Shown: in pieces, positions 1 to 8,007 of the stretch
Layout: each line of letters opens with the position of its first letter
Numbering within the stretch: the first letter of the stretch is position 1
Source: JAZDCZ01 sp046757925
GTDB lineage: Bacteria; Gemmatimonadota; Gemmatimonadetes; Gemmatimonadales; GWC2-71-9
Assembly (NCBI GenBank): GCA_046757925.1
Contig: JBHHZE010000013.1
Coordinates: forward strand, 1-64,000
Direction of reading: 5' to 3'
Length of the DNA: 64,000 bases
Position numbers and translations under genes: made by a program
The notes under the pieces: generated by a model
What the model saw: the letters and a program-made list of their open reading frames with translations, nothing else
What the model was told of the DNA's origin: nothing
Database searches by the model: none

Positions 1-10
1 GTACAGCAAG

Positions 11-32
11 TGTGCTCATCCAGAGCACATTT
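11..32 (+). terminator. Short hairpin with T tract upstream of tRNA-Leu
   Basis: TGTGCTC at 11-17 and GAGCACA at 23-29 are perfect 7-bp inverted arms around a 5-nt loop, followed by TTT. It could terminate a transcript entering from the left edge, or be a processing hairpin ahead of the tRNA. The T run is short, so termination is only possible. Confidence 0.35.
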
Positions 33-41
33 GTGCCGCGA

Positions 42-123
42 GCGACCGTGGCGGAACTGGCAGACGCGCAGGATTTAGGATCCTGTAGGGAAACCTGTGA
101 GGGTTCGAGTCCCTCCGGTCGCA
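42..123 (+). tRNA. tRNA-Leu (anticodon TAG)
   Basis: The acceptor arms GCGACCG (42-48) and CGGTCGC (116-122) pair, with A as discriminator base at 123. The anticodon stem CAGGA/TCCTG encloses loop TTTAGGA, giving anticodon TAG at 76-78, which reads CUN leucine codons. A variable arm is present between the anticodon and T arms, and the T loop carries GTTCGAGTCC, as expected for a class II leucine tRNA. CCA is not encoded. It lies 38 nt upstream of trigger factor. Confidence 0.95.
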
Positions 124-161
124 TCGCTCACCAGTTCGGCAGGTTAGATTAACCCGCAACT

Positions 162-1412
162 ATGACGGAAATAACGATTACGACGGCAAGCGAAGAACCC
201 GGTGCCCGGAACCTCAAGGTCGAGGTCCCCGTGGAGCGGGTCGAAGCTGCCGAGACGAAAGCCGCCCGTTACTATGCCAAGCGAGTGAAGCTTCCCGGAT
301 TCCGCAAGGGCAAGGTGCCCTTAGGCGTCATTCGCAAGAAGTTCCGCGACGCGATCCGCGAGACGGTGCTGCGCGAACTGGTGGACGAGAGCTGGAAAGC
401 GGCGGTAGCGAAGGACGATTTCCATCCCATTGCGGAACCACGAGTGACAGGCCTTCAATTCGACGACGGCAATCCGTTAACGTTCGAGTTCGCCGTCGCC
501 GTGAAACCGCAGATAAGGCTCGACCGTATCGGCGGGTTTGAACTGACCCGCAAGGTCCCGCGAGTGACCGACGCGATGATTGACGCACAGTTGGAAGAAC
601 TCCGGAAGCAGCGAGCGCCGTGGGCACCAGTTGAGAGTGGCAATCCCAAGGAGGGTGAGCTCACCTCCGTAACCATCACCCAACTCGACGATGAAGCACG
701 AGAGGGACAGCGGTATCAGTTCGTCTTGGGACAGGGACAGGCCTTAGCCGATATCGAGGAACAGGTGAAGCAACTGGAGCCGGGCCAGAGCGCCGAGGCC
801 ACGGTCACGTTCCCCGACGACTTCAGCGACGAATCCAAGAGGGGGCAGACTCGCAAGGTCCGGATCGAGCTCCACGAAATCAAACGGCAGGACCTGCCCG
901 CACTGGACGACTCGTTTGCAGGTGAGGTCGGCGACTTTGACTCCCTCGATGCGCTGAGAGCGGCCATCCGGTCGGATCTGGAGGCAGAGGCGGGCCGGGA
1001 AGGCGATGCCAGCCTCCGTAACCAGCTTTTGGAACAGATCATGGCGGCGAACTCGATCGAGGCACCCCGACCCATGGTACAGCGTGTGTTGAGCGCATTC
1101 GCCAAGGCTTATGAAGTGCCCGACGAACATGTCGAGAAATTCACGGCAGAATTCACGCCTGTGGCGGAACGTCAGGTGAAGAGGGACTTGATCATCGACC
1201 ATGTTGCTCAGGCAAGCGATCTCAAGGCCACCGAAGATGAAGTGGACGATCGCGTTGCAGAGATCGCAAAGAAGCGGGGCGTCGAACCCGGCCAAGTGTA
1301 CGCATCGCTACAGAAGGCCAACCGGCTCAATGAAATCGAGCGAGGTATAACCGAAGAAAAAATATTCGCCTATCTATTGGAGCAATCAACCGTCAACGAG
1401 GAAACGGACTGA
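162..1412 (+). CDS. tig: Trigger factor, ribosome-associated peptidyl-prolyl isomerase
   Basis: This is a 416-residue protein, close to the usual 430-residue length of trigger factor. The N-terminal ribosome-binding domain carries the loop GFRKGKVP (about residues 46-53), which matches the family GFRxGKxP signature for docking at ribosomal protein L23. A divergent FKBP-like domain follows (about 150-245), then a long helical C-terminal chaperone domain. It acts in the cytoplasm on nascent chains at the exit tunnel. The gene lies just upstream of clpP (8-nt gap) and clpX, the classical tig-clpP-clpX order. Start is ATG after the tRNA. Confidence 0.97.
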   Translation: MTEITITTASEEPGARNLKVEVPVERVEAAETKAARYYAKRVKLPGFRKGKVPLGVIRKKFRDAIRETVLRELVDESWKAAVAKDDFHPIAEPRVTGLQFDDGNPLTFEFAVAVKPQIRLDRIGGFELTRKVPRVTDAMIDAQLEELRKQRAPWAPVESGNPKEGELTSVTITQLDDEAREGQRYQFVLGQGQALADIEEQVKQLEPGQSAEATVTFPDDFSDESKRGQTRKVRIELHEIKRQDLPALDDSFAGEVGDFDSLDALRAAIRSDLEAEAGREGDASLRNQLLEQIMAANSIEAPRPMVQRVLSAFAKAYEVPDEHVEKFTAEFTPVAERQVKRDLIIDHVAQASDLKATEDEVDDRVAEIAKKRGVEPGQVYASLQKANRLNEIERGITEEKIFAYLLEQSTVNEETD

Positions 1413-1420
1413 ACTAGATT

Positions 1421-2035
1421 ATGCCCACCATCTTTCCACCGTACGTGATCGAGCGTTCCTCTCGCGGCGAGCGGAGCTACGATATTTTTTCGCGATTGCT
1501 GATGGACCGCATCGTTTTCTTGGGCACTCCCATTGGCGATGAGGTCGCCAACATCATCATAGCCCAGCTTCTCTTTCTCGAGGCCGACAACGCCGAGCGG
1601 GATATCTATCTCTATATCAACTCACCGGGCGGCGTGATCTCGAGCGCCCTGGCCATCTACGACACGATGCAGCACATCCAGGCCCCGGTGAACACTATTT
1701 GCATGGGCATGGCCGCCTCGGCGGGGTCGTTCCTTCTCGTAGCAGGCCACGAGGGTAAGAGGGCTGCCCTGCCCAACGCGAGAATCATGATGCACCAGCC
1801 GTCCGGCGGTGCCCAGGGAACAGCGGCAGATCTCGAGATTGTTGCCAAGGAGATTCTGTACGCCAGACAGCGCCTCAACGAGCTCTATGCCAAGCATACC
1901 AGACAGCCTGTCGAAACCATTGCTCGGGACATGGATCGTGACACATTCATGTCAGCCGACGAGGCCAAGGAATACGGAATAATCGACAAGGTCATCCAGC
2001 ACAGAGATGAGCTTGCCGACGAGCGGTCTGCTTGA
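1421..2035 (+). CDS. clpP: ATP-dependent Clp protease proteolytic subunit ClpP
   Basis: This 204-residue serine peptidase forms the tetradecameric chamber of the ClpXP protease in the cytosol. The catalytic triad is visible: Ser100 in GMAASAGSF, His125 in MMHQPSGG, and Asp174 in DRDTFMSA. The Gly-rich oxyanion region NSPGG (about 67-71) is intact. The short N-terminus before YDIFSRLL is the usual processed leader and axial loop. It sits 8 nt after tig and 49 nt before clpX, its ATPase partner. Confidence 0.98.
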   Translation: MPTIFPPYVIERSSRGERSYDIFSRLLMDRIVFLGTPIGDEVANIIIAQLLFLEADNAERDIYLYINSPGGVISSALAIYDTMQHIQAPVNTICMGMAASAGSFLLVAGHEGKRAALPNARIMMHQPSGGAQGTAADLEIVAKEILYARQRLNELYAKHTRQPVETIARDMDRDTFMSADEAKEYGIIDKVIQHRDELADERSA

Positions 2036-2084
2036 CGCCGGCAGCGGGAGGGCGCATACTAGGCACTGACTAGAGTACCACCTT

Positions 2085-3335
2085 ATGGCACAAGACAAAC
2101 ACCTCCGTTGTTCATTCTGCGGGAAGTCCAAAGACGCCGTCCGGAAGTTCATCTCCGGCCCCTCGGTCTATATCTGCAATGAGTGTATTGCCCTGTGCAA
2201 CGAGATCCTCGCGGAAGATGAAGAGCGTGAGGTTGCTGAGGCCATTACTCAGGTTCCAACGCCCTCCGAAATCAAAGACGTGTTGGATCAGTACGTCATC
2301 GGTCAAGAAAAGGCCAAGAGAACGCTGGCGGTAGCAGTATACAGCCACTACAAGCGCATAAACTCACAGTCGATCCGCAGTAGTGATATCGAGCTGGAAA
2401 AGTCGAACATCTTGCTACTCGGCCCCACCGGAGTAGGCAAGACACTGCTTGCCGAAACTCTCGCTCGCATTCTCGACGTCCCATTCACGATCGCCGATGC
2501 CACGACTCTTACCGAAGCGGGATATGTTGGAGAAGACGTCGAGAATATTCTCGTGCGCCTCCTACAGGCGGGAGACTTCAACGTCAGCGAATGCGAACAT
2601 GGGATCGTCTACATCGACGAACTCGACAAGATCGCGCGCAAGAGCGAGAACCCGAGCATCACCAGGGATGTGTCGGGCGAGGGCGTACAGCAGGCTCTGC
2701 TCAAGATCCTGGAAGGAACGATCGCGTCGGTCCCGCCGCAAGGCGGTCGGAAACATCCACAGCAAGAGTATATACAGATAGAGACGAAGAACATTCTGTT
2801 TATCTGCGGCGGAGCGTTCGACGGACTGGACAAGATCATCGAGGCACGGACTGGTCGACGACGTATAGGGTTCAGCAAGGAAGAATTGGAGGCCGGCAAA
2901 GCCGAGCAGTTACAACAGAATCCGTACCACGACGTAGAGCCCGACGACCTCCTGCGGTATGGATTGATTCCTGAGTTGGTTGGGCGACTCCCGGTGTCAG
3001 TGTCTCTCGAGGCACTGGATGCCGATGCGCTGGTGCGAATCTTGTTGGAACCCAAGAACGCCTTAACCAAGCAGTACAAGAAGCTGTTTGAACTCGAGGA
3101 AGTGGGCCTCACTTTCGATCCCGAAGCGCTTCAAGCGGTGGCACGGAGAGCCATCAAACGTGGAACCGGTGCACGGGGCCTCCGTGCGATTCTCGAGGAG
3201 ACCATGACCGACATGATGTTCGATATCCCCGACCGGGACGACGTGCGCGAGGTGGTGATCACCACGGAATGCATAACAGAAGGGCGGCAACCGCTGCTCG
3301 TGACCTCCAACGCACGTACGAAGAAGAAGGCCTGA
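2085..3335 (+). CDS. clpX: Clp protease ATP-binding subunit ClpX
   Basis: This 416-residue AAA+ unfoldase recognises tagged substrates, unfolds them and feeds them to ClpP. An N-terminal zinc-binding domain has two CxxC pairs (CSFCGK and CNEC). The AAA+ module follows: Walker A GPTGVGKT, pore loop GYVGED, Walker B VYIDELDK, RKH loop GGRKHPQ, and the C-terminal helical subdomain ending in the ARGLR region (sensor 2). The IGF-type ClpP-binding loop appears as RRIGFS. Its 3' end overlaps the most upstream possible start of engB by 67 nt. Confidence 0.98.
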   Translation: MAQDKHLRCSFCGKSKDAVRKFISGPSVYICNECIALCNEILAEDEEREVAEAITQVPTPSEIKDVLDQYVIGQEKAKRTLAVAVYSHYKRINSQSIRSSDIELEKSNILLLGPTGVGKTLLAETLARILDVPFTIADATTLTEAGYVGEDVENILVRLLQAGDFNVSECEHGIVYIDELDKIARKSENPSITRDVSGEGVQQALLKILEGTIASVPPQGGRKHPQQEYIQIETKNILFICGGAFDGLDKIIEARTGRRRIGFSKEELEAGKAEQLQQNPYHDVEPDDLLRYGLIPELVGRLPVSVSLEALDADALVRILLEPKNALTKQYKKLFELEEVGLTFDPEALQAVARRAIKRGTGARGLRAILEETMTDMMFDIPDRDDVREVVITTECITEGRQPLLVTSNARTKKKA

Positions 3336-3919
3336 ACTCCGCAAGTTACGTCGGCAGCTTCCCGACTGCGGATTTTCTCCTCCCGCATGAGCTGCCCGAA
3401 ATCGCTTTTCTCGGCAGATCGAACGTGGGCAAGTCCTCCCTCATCAATCGGTTGGTAAACCGACGCTCGTTGGCACATACCAGCAAGACACCTGGGAAGA
3501 CTCGTATGTGCAACGTGTACGACGTGGCGGGTCACTTCTACCTGGTCGACCTCCCGGGCTATGGGTATGCCCGGGTGTCCAAGTCGGTGAAGCGCGGATT
3601 CTCCCACCTGTTGCGCAACTACATCTCACACAGACCCACCTTGGCGGGCGTCGTTTGGTTGCTGGACCTGCGACGGGATCCTTCGCCCGACGATCGGGAC
3701 ATGGGGGATCTACTGGAAGCGCGGGGCATACCGGTGCTGCTCACCACTACCAAAGCCGACAAGGTGGGACGGGGGCAACGGGCTACCAGGATCGCCGCTA
3801 TACTGGAGGCCTTGGGAGCCACCGAAAGCCAAGTCGTGTTGACCAGCGCCCGGACGTCCGAGGGCATCGACCGTTTGCGTGACTCGGTCAACGCACTGGT
3901 CGGAGGGCACCGTCCCTAG
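3269..3919 (+). CDS. engB: Ribosome biogenesis GTP-binding protein EngB/YsxC
   Basis: This TRAFAC-class GTPase is needed for large ribosomal subunit assembly. Motifs in order: G1 GRSNVGKSS, switch G2 TPGKT, G3 DLPGYG, G4 TKADK and G5 TSARTSEG. The only ATG/GTG/TTG start in frame is ATG at 3269, inside clpX, giving 216 residues and a 67-nt overlap. Homology to family N-termini begins only near residue 22, at the CTG codon 3332 beside the clpX stop. A non-canonical CTG start or re-initiation at the overlap is therefore possible. In many bacteria lon lies between clpX and engB; here it does not. Confidence 0.93.
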   Translation: MHNRRAATAARDLQRTYEEEGLNSASYVGSFPTADFLLPHELPEIAFLGRSNVGKSSLINRLVNRRSLAHTSKTPGKTRMCNVYDVAGHFYLVDLPGYGYARVSKSVKRGFSHLLRNYISHRPTLAGVVWLLDLRRDPSPDDRDMGDLLEARGIPVLLTTTKADKVGRGQRATRIAAILEALGATESQVVLTSARTSEGIDRLRDSVNALVGGHRP

Positions 3920-3940
3920 GTACGCAACACGTCTGGAGAC

Positions 3941-4715
3941 CTAGCGACCGGCACCTGTCGAAACCGACACCGCAGCTGCGACCTCCCGCAGCACCCATCG
4001 CTCGATCGCGGGGTGGGGTAACAGGGGCGCACCGGTGTATTCAACCGGCAGGCCGGCCAGATCGCGCGGCACTCGGTCATTGTTGATCGCGCCGCGCGAA
4101 ACCAGCACCGGTACTACAACTACAGGCCGGCGGGTAACACGATTCTGCAGCTCGATGATCTCCCGGATTCGCCGCACTGCCTCAGATCGCACGGCTTTCG
4201 GCCCATCGTCTCGCAACAGACCCACCTTCACATCCGCAAAGCCCGCGTCGTACTGGACCTCGAGCGGGTGTCACACTCAACTCAACATCCAACTCGGGTC
4301 TGGTATGACCCATCGTTTCCAGCAATTGCCGGAGCGGGGCAGCCAGCGAGTCGGTAGCTCCAGCCAGGTACTTGATCTGCTCGATGTGAGCGCCGTAGGA
4401 CGAGACCAAGAAGGGCACCACCACAATGTGTGCGACACCGCGCTCGGCCAGCCGCTTCGCAGCGACTTGGAAGGAAAAAGTGCCAGCCTCCACACCCATG
4501 AGGAAAGCGGTTTCAACCGGGTATGACAGCGCGACATGCGCCGCCAAGTCGTGCACCAAAGAATTCCACTCTGTGCCCGCCCCGTGGGCTACCAGTAATA
4601 CCCCCAATTGGCGCTCGGCATGGCTCGACTGCGCCATGACGCCGCCTTCGGGCGCGAGCGTAAGCGCCAGAAATGCGAATCCCATCCCGATATATCGTGT
4701 GAAGCCCACGTTCAT
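3941..4715 (-). pseudogene. Frameshifted CbiX/SirB-like chelatase family protein with signal peptide
   Basis: Reading from 4715 leftwards, a leader with a hydrophobic stretch (MGFAFLALTLAP) ending near VMAQ is followed by a CbiX-like start, LGVLLVAHGAGTEWN, with the His of the chelatase fold. The frame continues to about 4270, where it slips into unrelated residues and stops at 4182. A second frame picks up from about 4275 (LEVQYDAGFADVKVGLL) and runs to 3941. A one-base indel near 4265-4275 joins them into one protein of about 255 residues. Family members insert metal into tetrapyrroles, but an exported version may do something else. It is either a real pseudogene or a sequencing error. Confidence 0.75.
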
Positions 4716-4768
4716 TAACCGTCCTCTATCAAGAACTGCGTAACGGCACGGGTGGCCGCTACCGGCAA

Positions 4769-4784
4769 GGAGACAGTTGTCCCC
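4769..4784. promoter_or_regulatory. Imperfect inverted repeat in the 4716-4954 gap
   Basis: GGAGACA-GT-TGTCCCC is a near-palindrome (one mismatched pair) in the 239-nt gap between the divergent CbiX-like and acyltransferase genes. A second small hairpin, GGGG-CAAA-CCCC, lies at 4809-4820. Either could be an operator or 5' leader structure, but no known riboswitch consensus was recognised. Otherwise nothing is seen in this gap. Confidence 0.2.
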
Positions 4785-4954
4785 GGCCCCATTATTTCAT
4801 TACCATTGGGGGCAAACCCCTTAGTGCACAAAATCCAGAGCGAGGCAAGGCTCCGGATATGTGAGACCGATTCTCAACTACCTTTTGGAGATCGCGGCCG
4901 AATCTAGCCGCGCGGTATTCTCATGTCAACCAACCAATACGGAGCCCAATCAGT

Positions 4955-5776
4955 GTGACCTATCGCCCACTGCGCCAGATCGCCCTGCCTGCGCGGTCCG
5001 CCACGGTCTACGATGCCTGGCTCGAACAACTCGAGGATCATCTGAGCGATCCGCAGTGTGACCGGTACCGGTTGTGTCGGGACGTGCTGTGCGACATCTA
5101 CTATCCGGGGATCGGTGACTATGATGCTGTCATCGAAGATCCGGCTACACCGCTGGCAGGCAAGGGCGCACTCCTCGCCCTGGACCCCCACAACGTGACG
5201 CTGGAGCCCGAGTATTACCACGATATCGACGCCGAGCGCTATGCCACCACCAAACCTTTGCTCTGGCTTTGGCAGATGTTCGACCGCTCACCGTTGGGAG
5301 GAGGTAACATCGATGTCGGAGTGCGTCTACGCCGCATCCTGGCGCACCACATCTTCGCGAAATGCGGAGACAACTTCAAGTGCTTCCAGTTCGTCGAATT
5401 CTCATACGGTTACAACATGGAGGTGGGCGACGGAGTCGTCATCCACAGGCACGTGTTGCTGGATGACAGAGGTGGAATAACCCTCGGCAATCGAGTCTCC
5501 ATTGCAGATTATGCGAACGTGTACAGTCACACTCATTCACTGGCAGAGCAGGCGGATGTTACTAACGCTAGCACCACACTGAATGACGGAGTGAGAATCA
5601 CATATCACGCCACAGTTCTCGCCGGGGTCAACATTGGCGAAGAAGCTATGATTGGCACCGGAGCAGTTGTTACCAAGGACGTGAAGCCGTGGCATCTTTA
5701 CCTTGGCGTACCCGCCAAGCCGGTGCGAATCAAACCCAATGCACCGCCCGAATTCATGGACAAGGCCGAAGAGTAA
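4955..5776 (+). CDS. Left-handed beta-helix acyltransferase (serine/maltose O-acetyltransferase type)
   Basis: This is a 273-residue protein. The C-terminal half shows the hexapeptide repeats of LbetaH transferases (MEVGDGVVIHRHVLLDD, GGITLGNRVSIAD, GVNIGEEAMIGTGAVVTKDV), with His residues typical of the acetyl-CoA active site (YSHTHS). It ends with the frequent GVPAKPVR motif. The N-terminal 120 residues are helical and not assigned. The substrate (sugar, serine or lipid head group) cannot be told. Start is GTG at 4955, with GGAG about 10 nt upstream. The stop codon directly abuts the ATG of the histidine kinase, so the two are probably translationally coupled. Confidence 0.8.
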   Translation: MTYRPLRQIALPARSATVYDAWLEQLEDHLSDPQCDRYRLCRDVLCDIYYPGIGDYDAVIEDPATPLAGKGALLALDPHNVTLEPEYYHDIDAERYATTKPLLWLWQMFDRSPLGGGNIDVGVRLRRILAHHIFAKCGDNFKCFQFVEFSYGYNMEVGDGVVIHRHVLLDDRGGITLGNRVSIADYANVYSHTHSLAEQADVTNASTTLNDGVRITYHATVLAGVNIGEEAMIGTGAVVTKDVKPWHLYLGVPAKPVRIKPNAPPEFMDKAEE

Positions 5777-7900
5777 ATGTTTGGATGGATCTTCAGTGCC
5801 GCGGTGCTCATCATCGCGGCAGGTTGGATTGGTGCTCGAATCGGGCGGAGGACTCTCGTTCGAGATCGTTCCGGAAATCGAGAGCCTGCCCACCTCCAAC
5901 TTGCGAAGTGCATGCAGGAACTCAGTTCCTTCCAAGAACTCTCATATACTCTTTTTCAATCGCTCGAGCTGAGCGCCATCGTACAGCCGGCAGTCAGGCA
6001 CCTCACGCGATTCCTGGGTGCGGACGGAGCGATCCTCGCGCTGAGCACAGAGGAGGAAGAAGCAATAACCATAGCGGCCGCAGCCGGTGTGCTCGAGCAA
6101 CTGAACGATCAGGTACTGCCAATCGACCAAGCTGGACTCGTGGCAACCGCAATGCGCCAGAGGCATCTCGAGATCGCGCACGCGGAAGGCTCGAAGCTGC
6201 CGGAGCTGGTAAGTGGAACAAAGGTAGTGGTGGCGGCGGTAGTTCCTCTCAGCACTCATGGCCTCACCTTCGGAGCGCTCGCCGCGGTCCGGGAAACGGC
6301 CGCCCCATTCTCGTCTGAGGAACTGAGACAAATCACCACGGTGGCCACACACGCATCGATTGCGCTGGAAAACTCACGACTCTTCGACTTGGTGAAGACC
6401 GGCAAGGAACAGTGGGAAGCGACGTTTGACGCGCTGGCCACGGGCATGGCCGTGCTGGATGGTGAAGGCCGCATTCGCAGGGCCAATCGGGCGCTGGCTG
6501 AGATGGTGGATCAATCCCCGCCCGCCGTCATAGGCACAGAGTTGTGCGGGACGTTGTTCCCTGAATCGCCCGAACTCCTCGAGCACTTCACCCAAGCCCG
6601 ACGGGGTGAACTCACCCAGCCGATCACTGTTCGGTCACCTATGAAAGAACGCACGCTCAGGATCGGCGCAGCGGGAATGCCTGGAGCCGGAGGTGGATGG
6701 CTCGTGGTACAGGTCGAAGATGTAACAGAAAGGGACGCGCTGGCGGCACAACTCATCCAACAGGAAAAGATGGCAGCAGTGGGACAGCTGGTTTCCGGAG
6801 TGGCTCACGAACTCAACAATCCGCTGTCATCCATCTCCGGCTTGGCAGAGTTCCTGATCCACCACGAGGGACCACTCGAAGAGCAGGGCAAACACCTCAG
6901 CTTGATCCACGAGCAGGCCGACAGGGCTGGACGGATCGTACGCAATCTTCTGGCTTTCGCTCGAACAGGACCTACCGAGACCAACTACCTGGACCTGAAC
7001 GAGATCGTCCGGCAAACAACGCAGCTCATAGGTTACGAACTCAAGCTACGTGAGATCGACCTGGAAACCGATCTAGTGCAAGAATTGCCTGCGATACGTG
7101 GGGACCGTCACGAGATCCAACAGGTTGTGGTAAACCTCCTTACCAATGCGATTCAGGCGGTTGACGAGAACAAGCCGGACCAACCTCGCGCTATTCGAGT
7201 CAGCACCCGGGCAGAGGGCGCAAGCACGGTCCTCAGCGTCTCGGACACGGGTCCTGGCATCCCTGACGACCTCATCACACAGATATTCACCCCGTTCTTC
7301 ACGACCAAGCGACAAGGCCAGGGCACGGGCCTGGGGCTCTCAATCAGCTACCGGATAGTCACTAGTCACGCCGGAAGGATCGAGGTGACTAGCAACCAAC
7401 GAACCGGAACCACCTTCATCGTGCGGCTTCCCGCCGTGTGGGAAACGGAACCGACCGAATCGGCTCCGCACCGGGAGACCGCGACGGCACCTGAGGAGGC
7501 CTCCCCGGTCCGACAGTTGAAACGGCGCAAGATACTACTGCTGGACGATGACAGCGCCGTCCGACAAACCCTTGAGTTCCTGTTCGCTGGCGAGGGCCAT
7601 CAAGTGGAGGCAGCTCCGAGTGCATCCCATGCGCTGTCGCTGCTGAGTCGTCACACCTATGACCTGATAGTGGCCGAACCCCGGAGCACGACCAAGAGCG
7701 GCGCAATGTTCGCCGACGCAGTGCTCGAACGCTGGCCCGAGTTACGTACGCGCACCCTGTTCTTAACGGCCGACGTGCGGCCCGAAACCAACGAATGGCT
7801 GCAGGGGCTGGGGTGTCGCTACTTCCTCAAGCCGTTTGACTCCAAAGATCTCAAGGCGGCTGTCGCCGAACTCCTGGCGGCAAGCACGCCAACCGCCTGA
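5777..7900 (+). CDS. Hybrid sensor histidine kinase: TM-GAF-PAS-HisKA-HATPase-receiver
   Basis: This is a 707-residue protein. One N-terminal membrane segment (about 2-20) is followed by a GAF domain (about 55-200), a PAS domain (about 212-318), a HisKA dimerisation domain with phospho-acceptor His344 in HELNNPL, and an HATPase_c domain with N box NLLTNAIQ, G1 SDTGPGIP and G2 GTGLGLS. A C-terminal receiver-like domain (about 585-702) keeps the acidic pocket (Asp590-592) and Lys685. Its phospho-acceptor position is Glu634 (LIVAEP) instead of Asp, so it probably cannot accept phosphate. The signal is unknown. It is coupled to the acyltransferase and faces the ATPase-receiver gene. Confidence 0.9.
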   Translation: MFGWIFSAAVLIIAAGWIGARIGRRTLVRDRSGNREPAHLQLAKCMQELSSFQELSYTLFQSLELSAIVQPAVRHLTRFLGADGAILALSTEEEEAITIAAAAGVLEQLNDQVLPIDQAGLVATAMRQRHLEIAHAEGSKLPELVSGTKVVVAAVVPLSTHGLTFGALAAVRETAAPFSSEELRQITTVATHASIALENSRLFDLVKTGKEQWEATFDALATGMAVLDGEGRIRRANRALAEMVDQSPPAVIGTELCGTLFPESPELLEHFTQARRGELTQPITVRSPMKERTLRIGAAGMPGAGGGWLVVQVEDVTERDALAAQLIQQEKMAAVGQLVSGVAHELNNPLSSISGLAEFLIHHEGPLEEQGKHLSLIHEQADRAGRIVRNLLAFARTGPTETNYLDLNEIVRQTTQLIGYELKLREIDLETDLVQELPAIRGDRHEIQQVVVNLLTNAIQAVDENKPDQPRAIRVSTRAEGASTVLSVSDTGPGIPDDLITQIFTPFFTTKRQGQGTGLGLSISYRIVTSHAGRIEVTSNQRTGTTFIVRLPAVWETEPTESAPHRETATAPEEASPVRQLKRRKILLLDDDSAVRQTLEFLFAGEGHQVEAAPSASHALSLLSRHTYDLIVAEPRSTTKSGAMFADAVLERWPELRTRTLFLTADVRPETNEWLQGLGCRYFLKPFDSKDLKAAVAELLAASTPTA

Positions 7901-7906
7901 GCGCCC

Positions 7907-7977
7907 GGAGCACCACCTCTCCGCTGACATGACACTACACCCCCAGGATGGTGCTCCCAAACATGGCCGGAGCACCA
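7907..7977. repeat. Three alternating copies of a 9-bp inverted repeat between convergent genes
   Basis: GGAGCACCA occurs at 7907-7915 and 7969-7977, and its exact reverse complement TGGTGCTCC at 7949-7957. The central copy can pair with either flanking copy, giving mutually exclusive hairpins (33-nt or 11-nt loop). The site sits between the 3' ends of the histidine kinase and the ATPase-receiver gene. A T tract follows on neither strand, though TTTT precedes the stem on the minus strand. A bidirectional transcript-end structure is the simplest reading. Confidence 0.55.
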
Positions 7978-8007
7978 AAACGCGGTAAAGCCATATGGTT
8001 TATTGTG

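Noticed and set aside
744..1295. 183-codon minus-strand frame opposite tig
   Set aside because: It lies wholly inside a clear trigger factor gene and shows no motif or domain.
4716..4954. Cobalamin riboswitch before the CbiX-like gene
   Set aside because: A short AAGGAGAC resembles the B12 box, but it is on the wrong strand for that gene and the rest of the consensus is absent.
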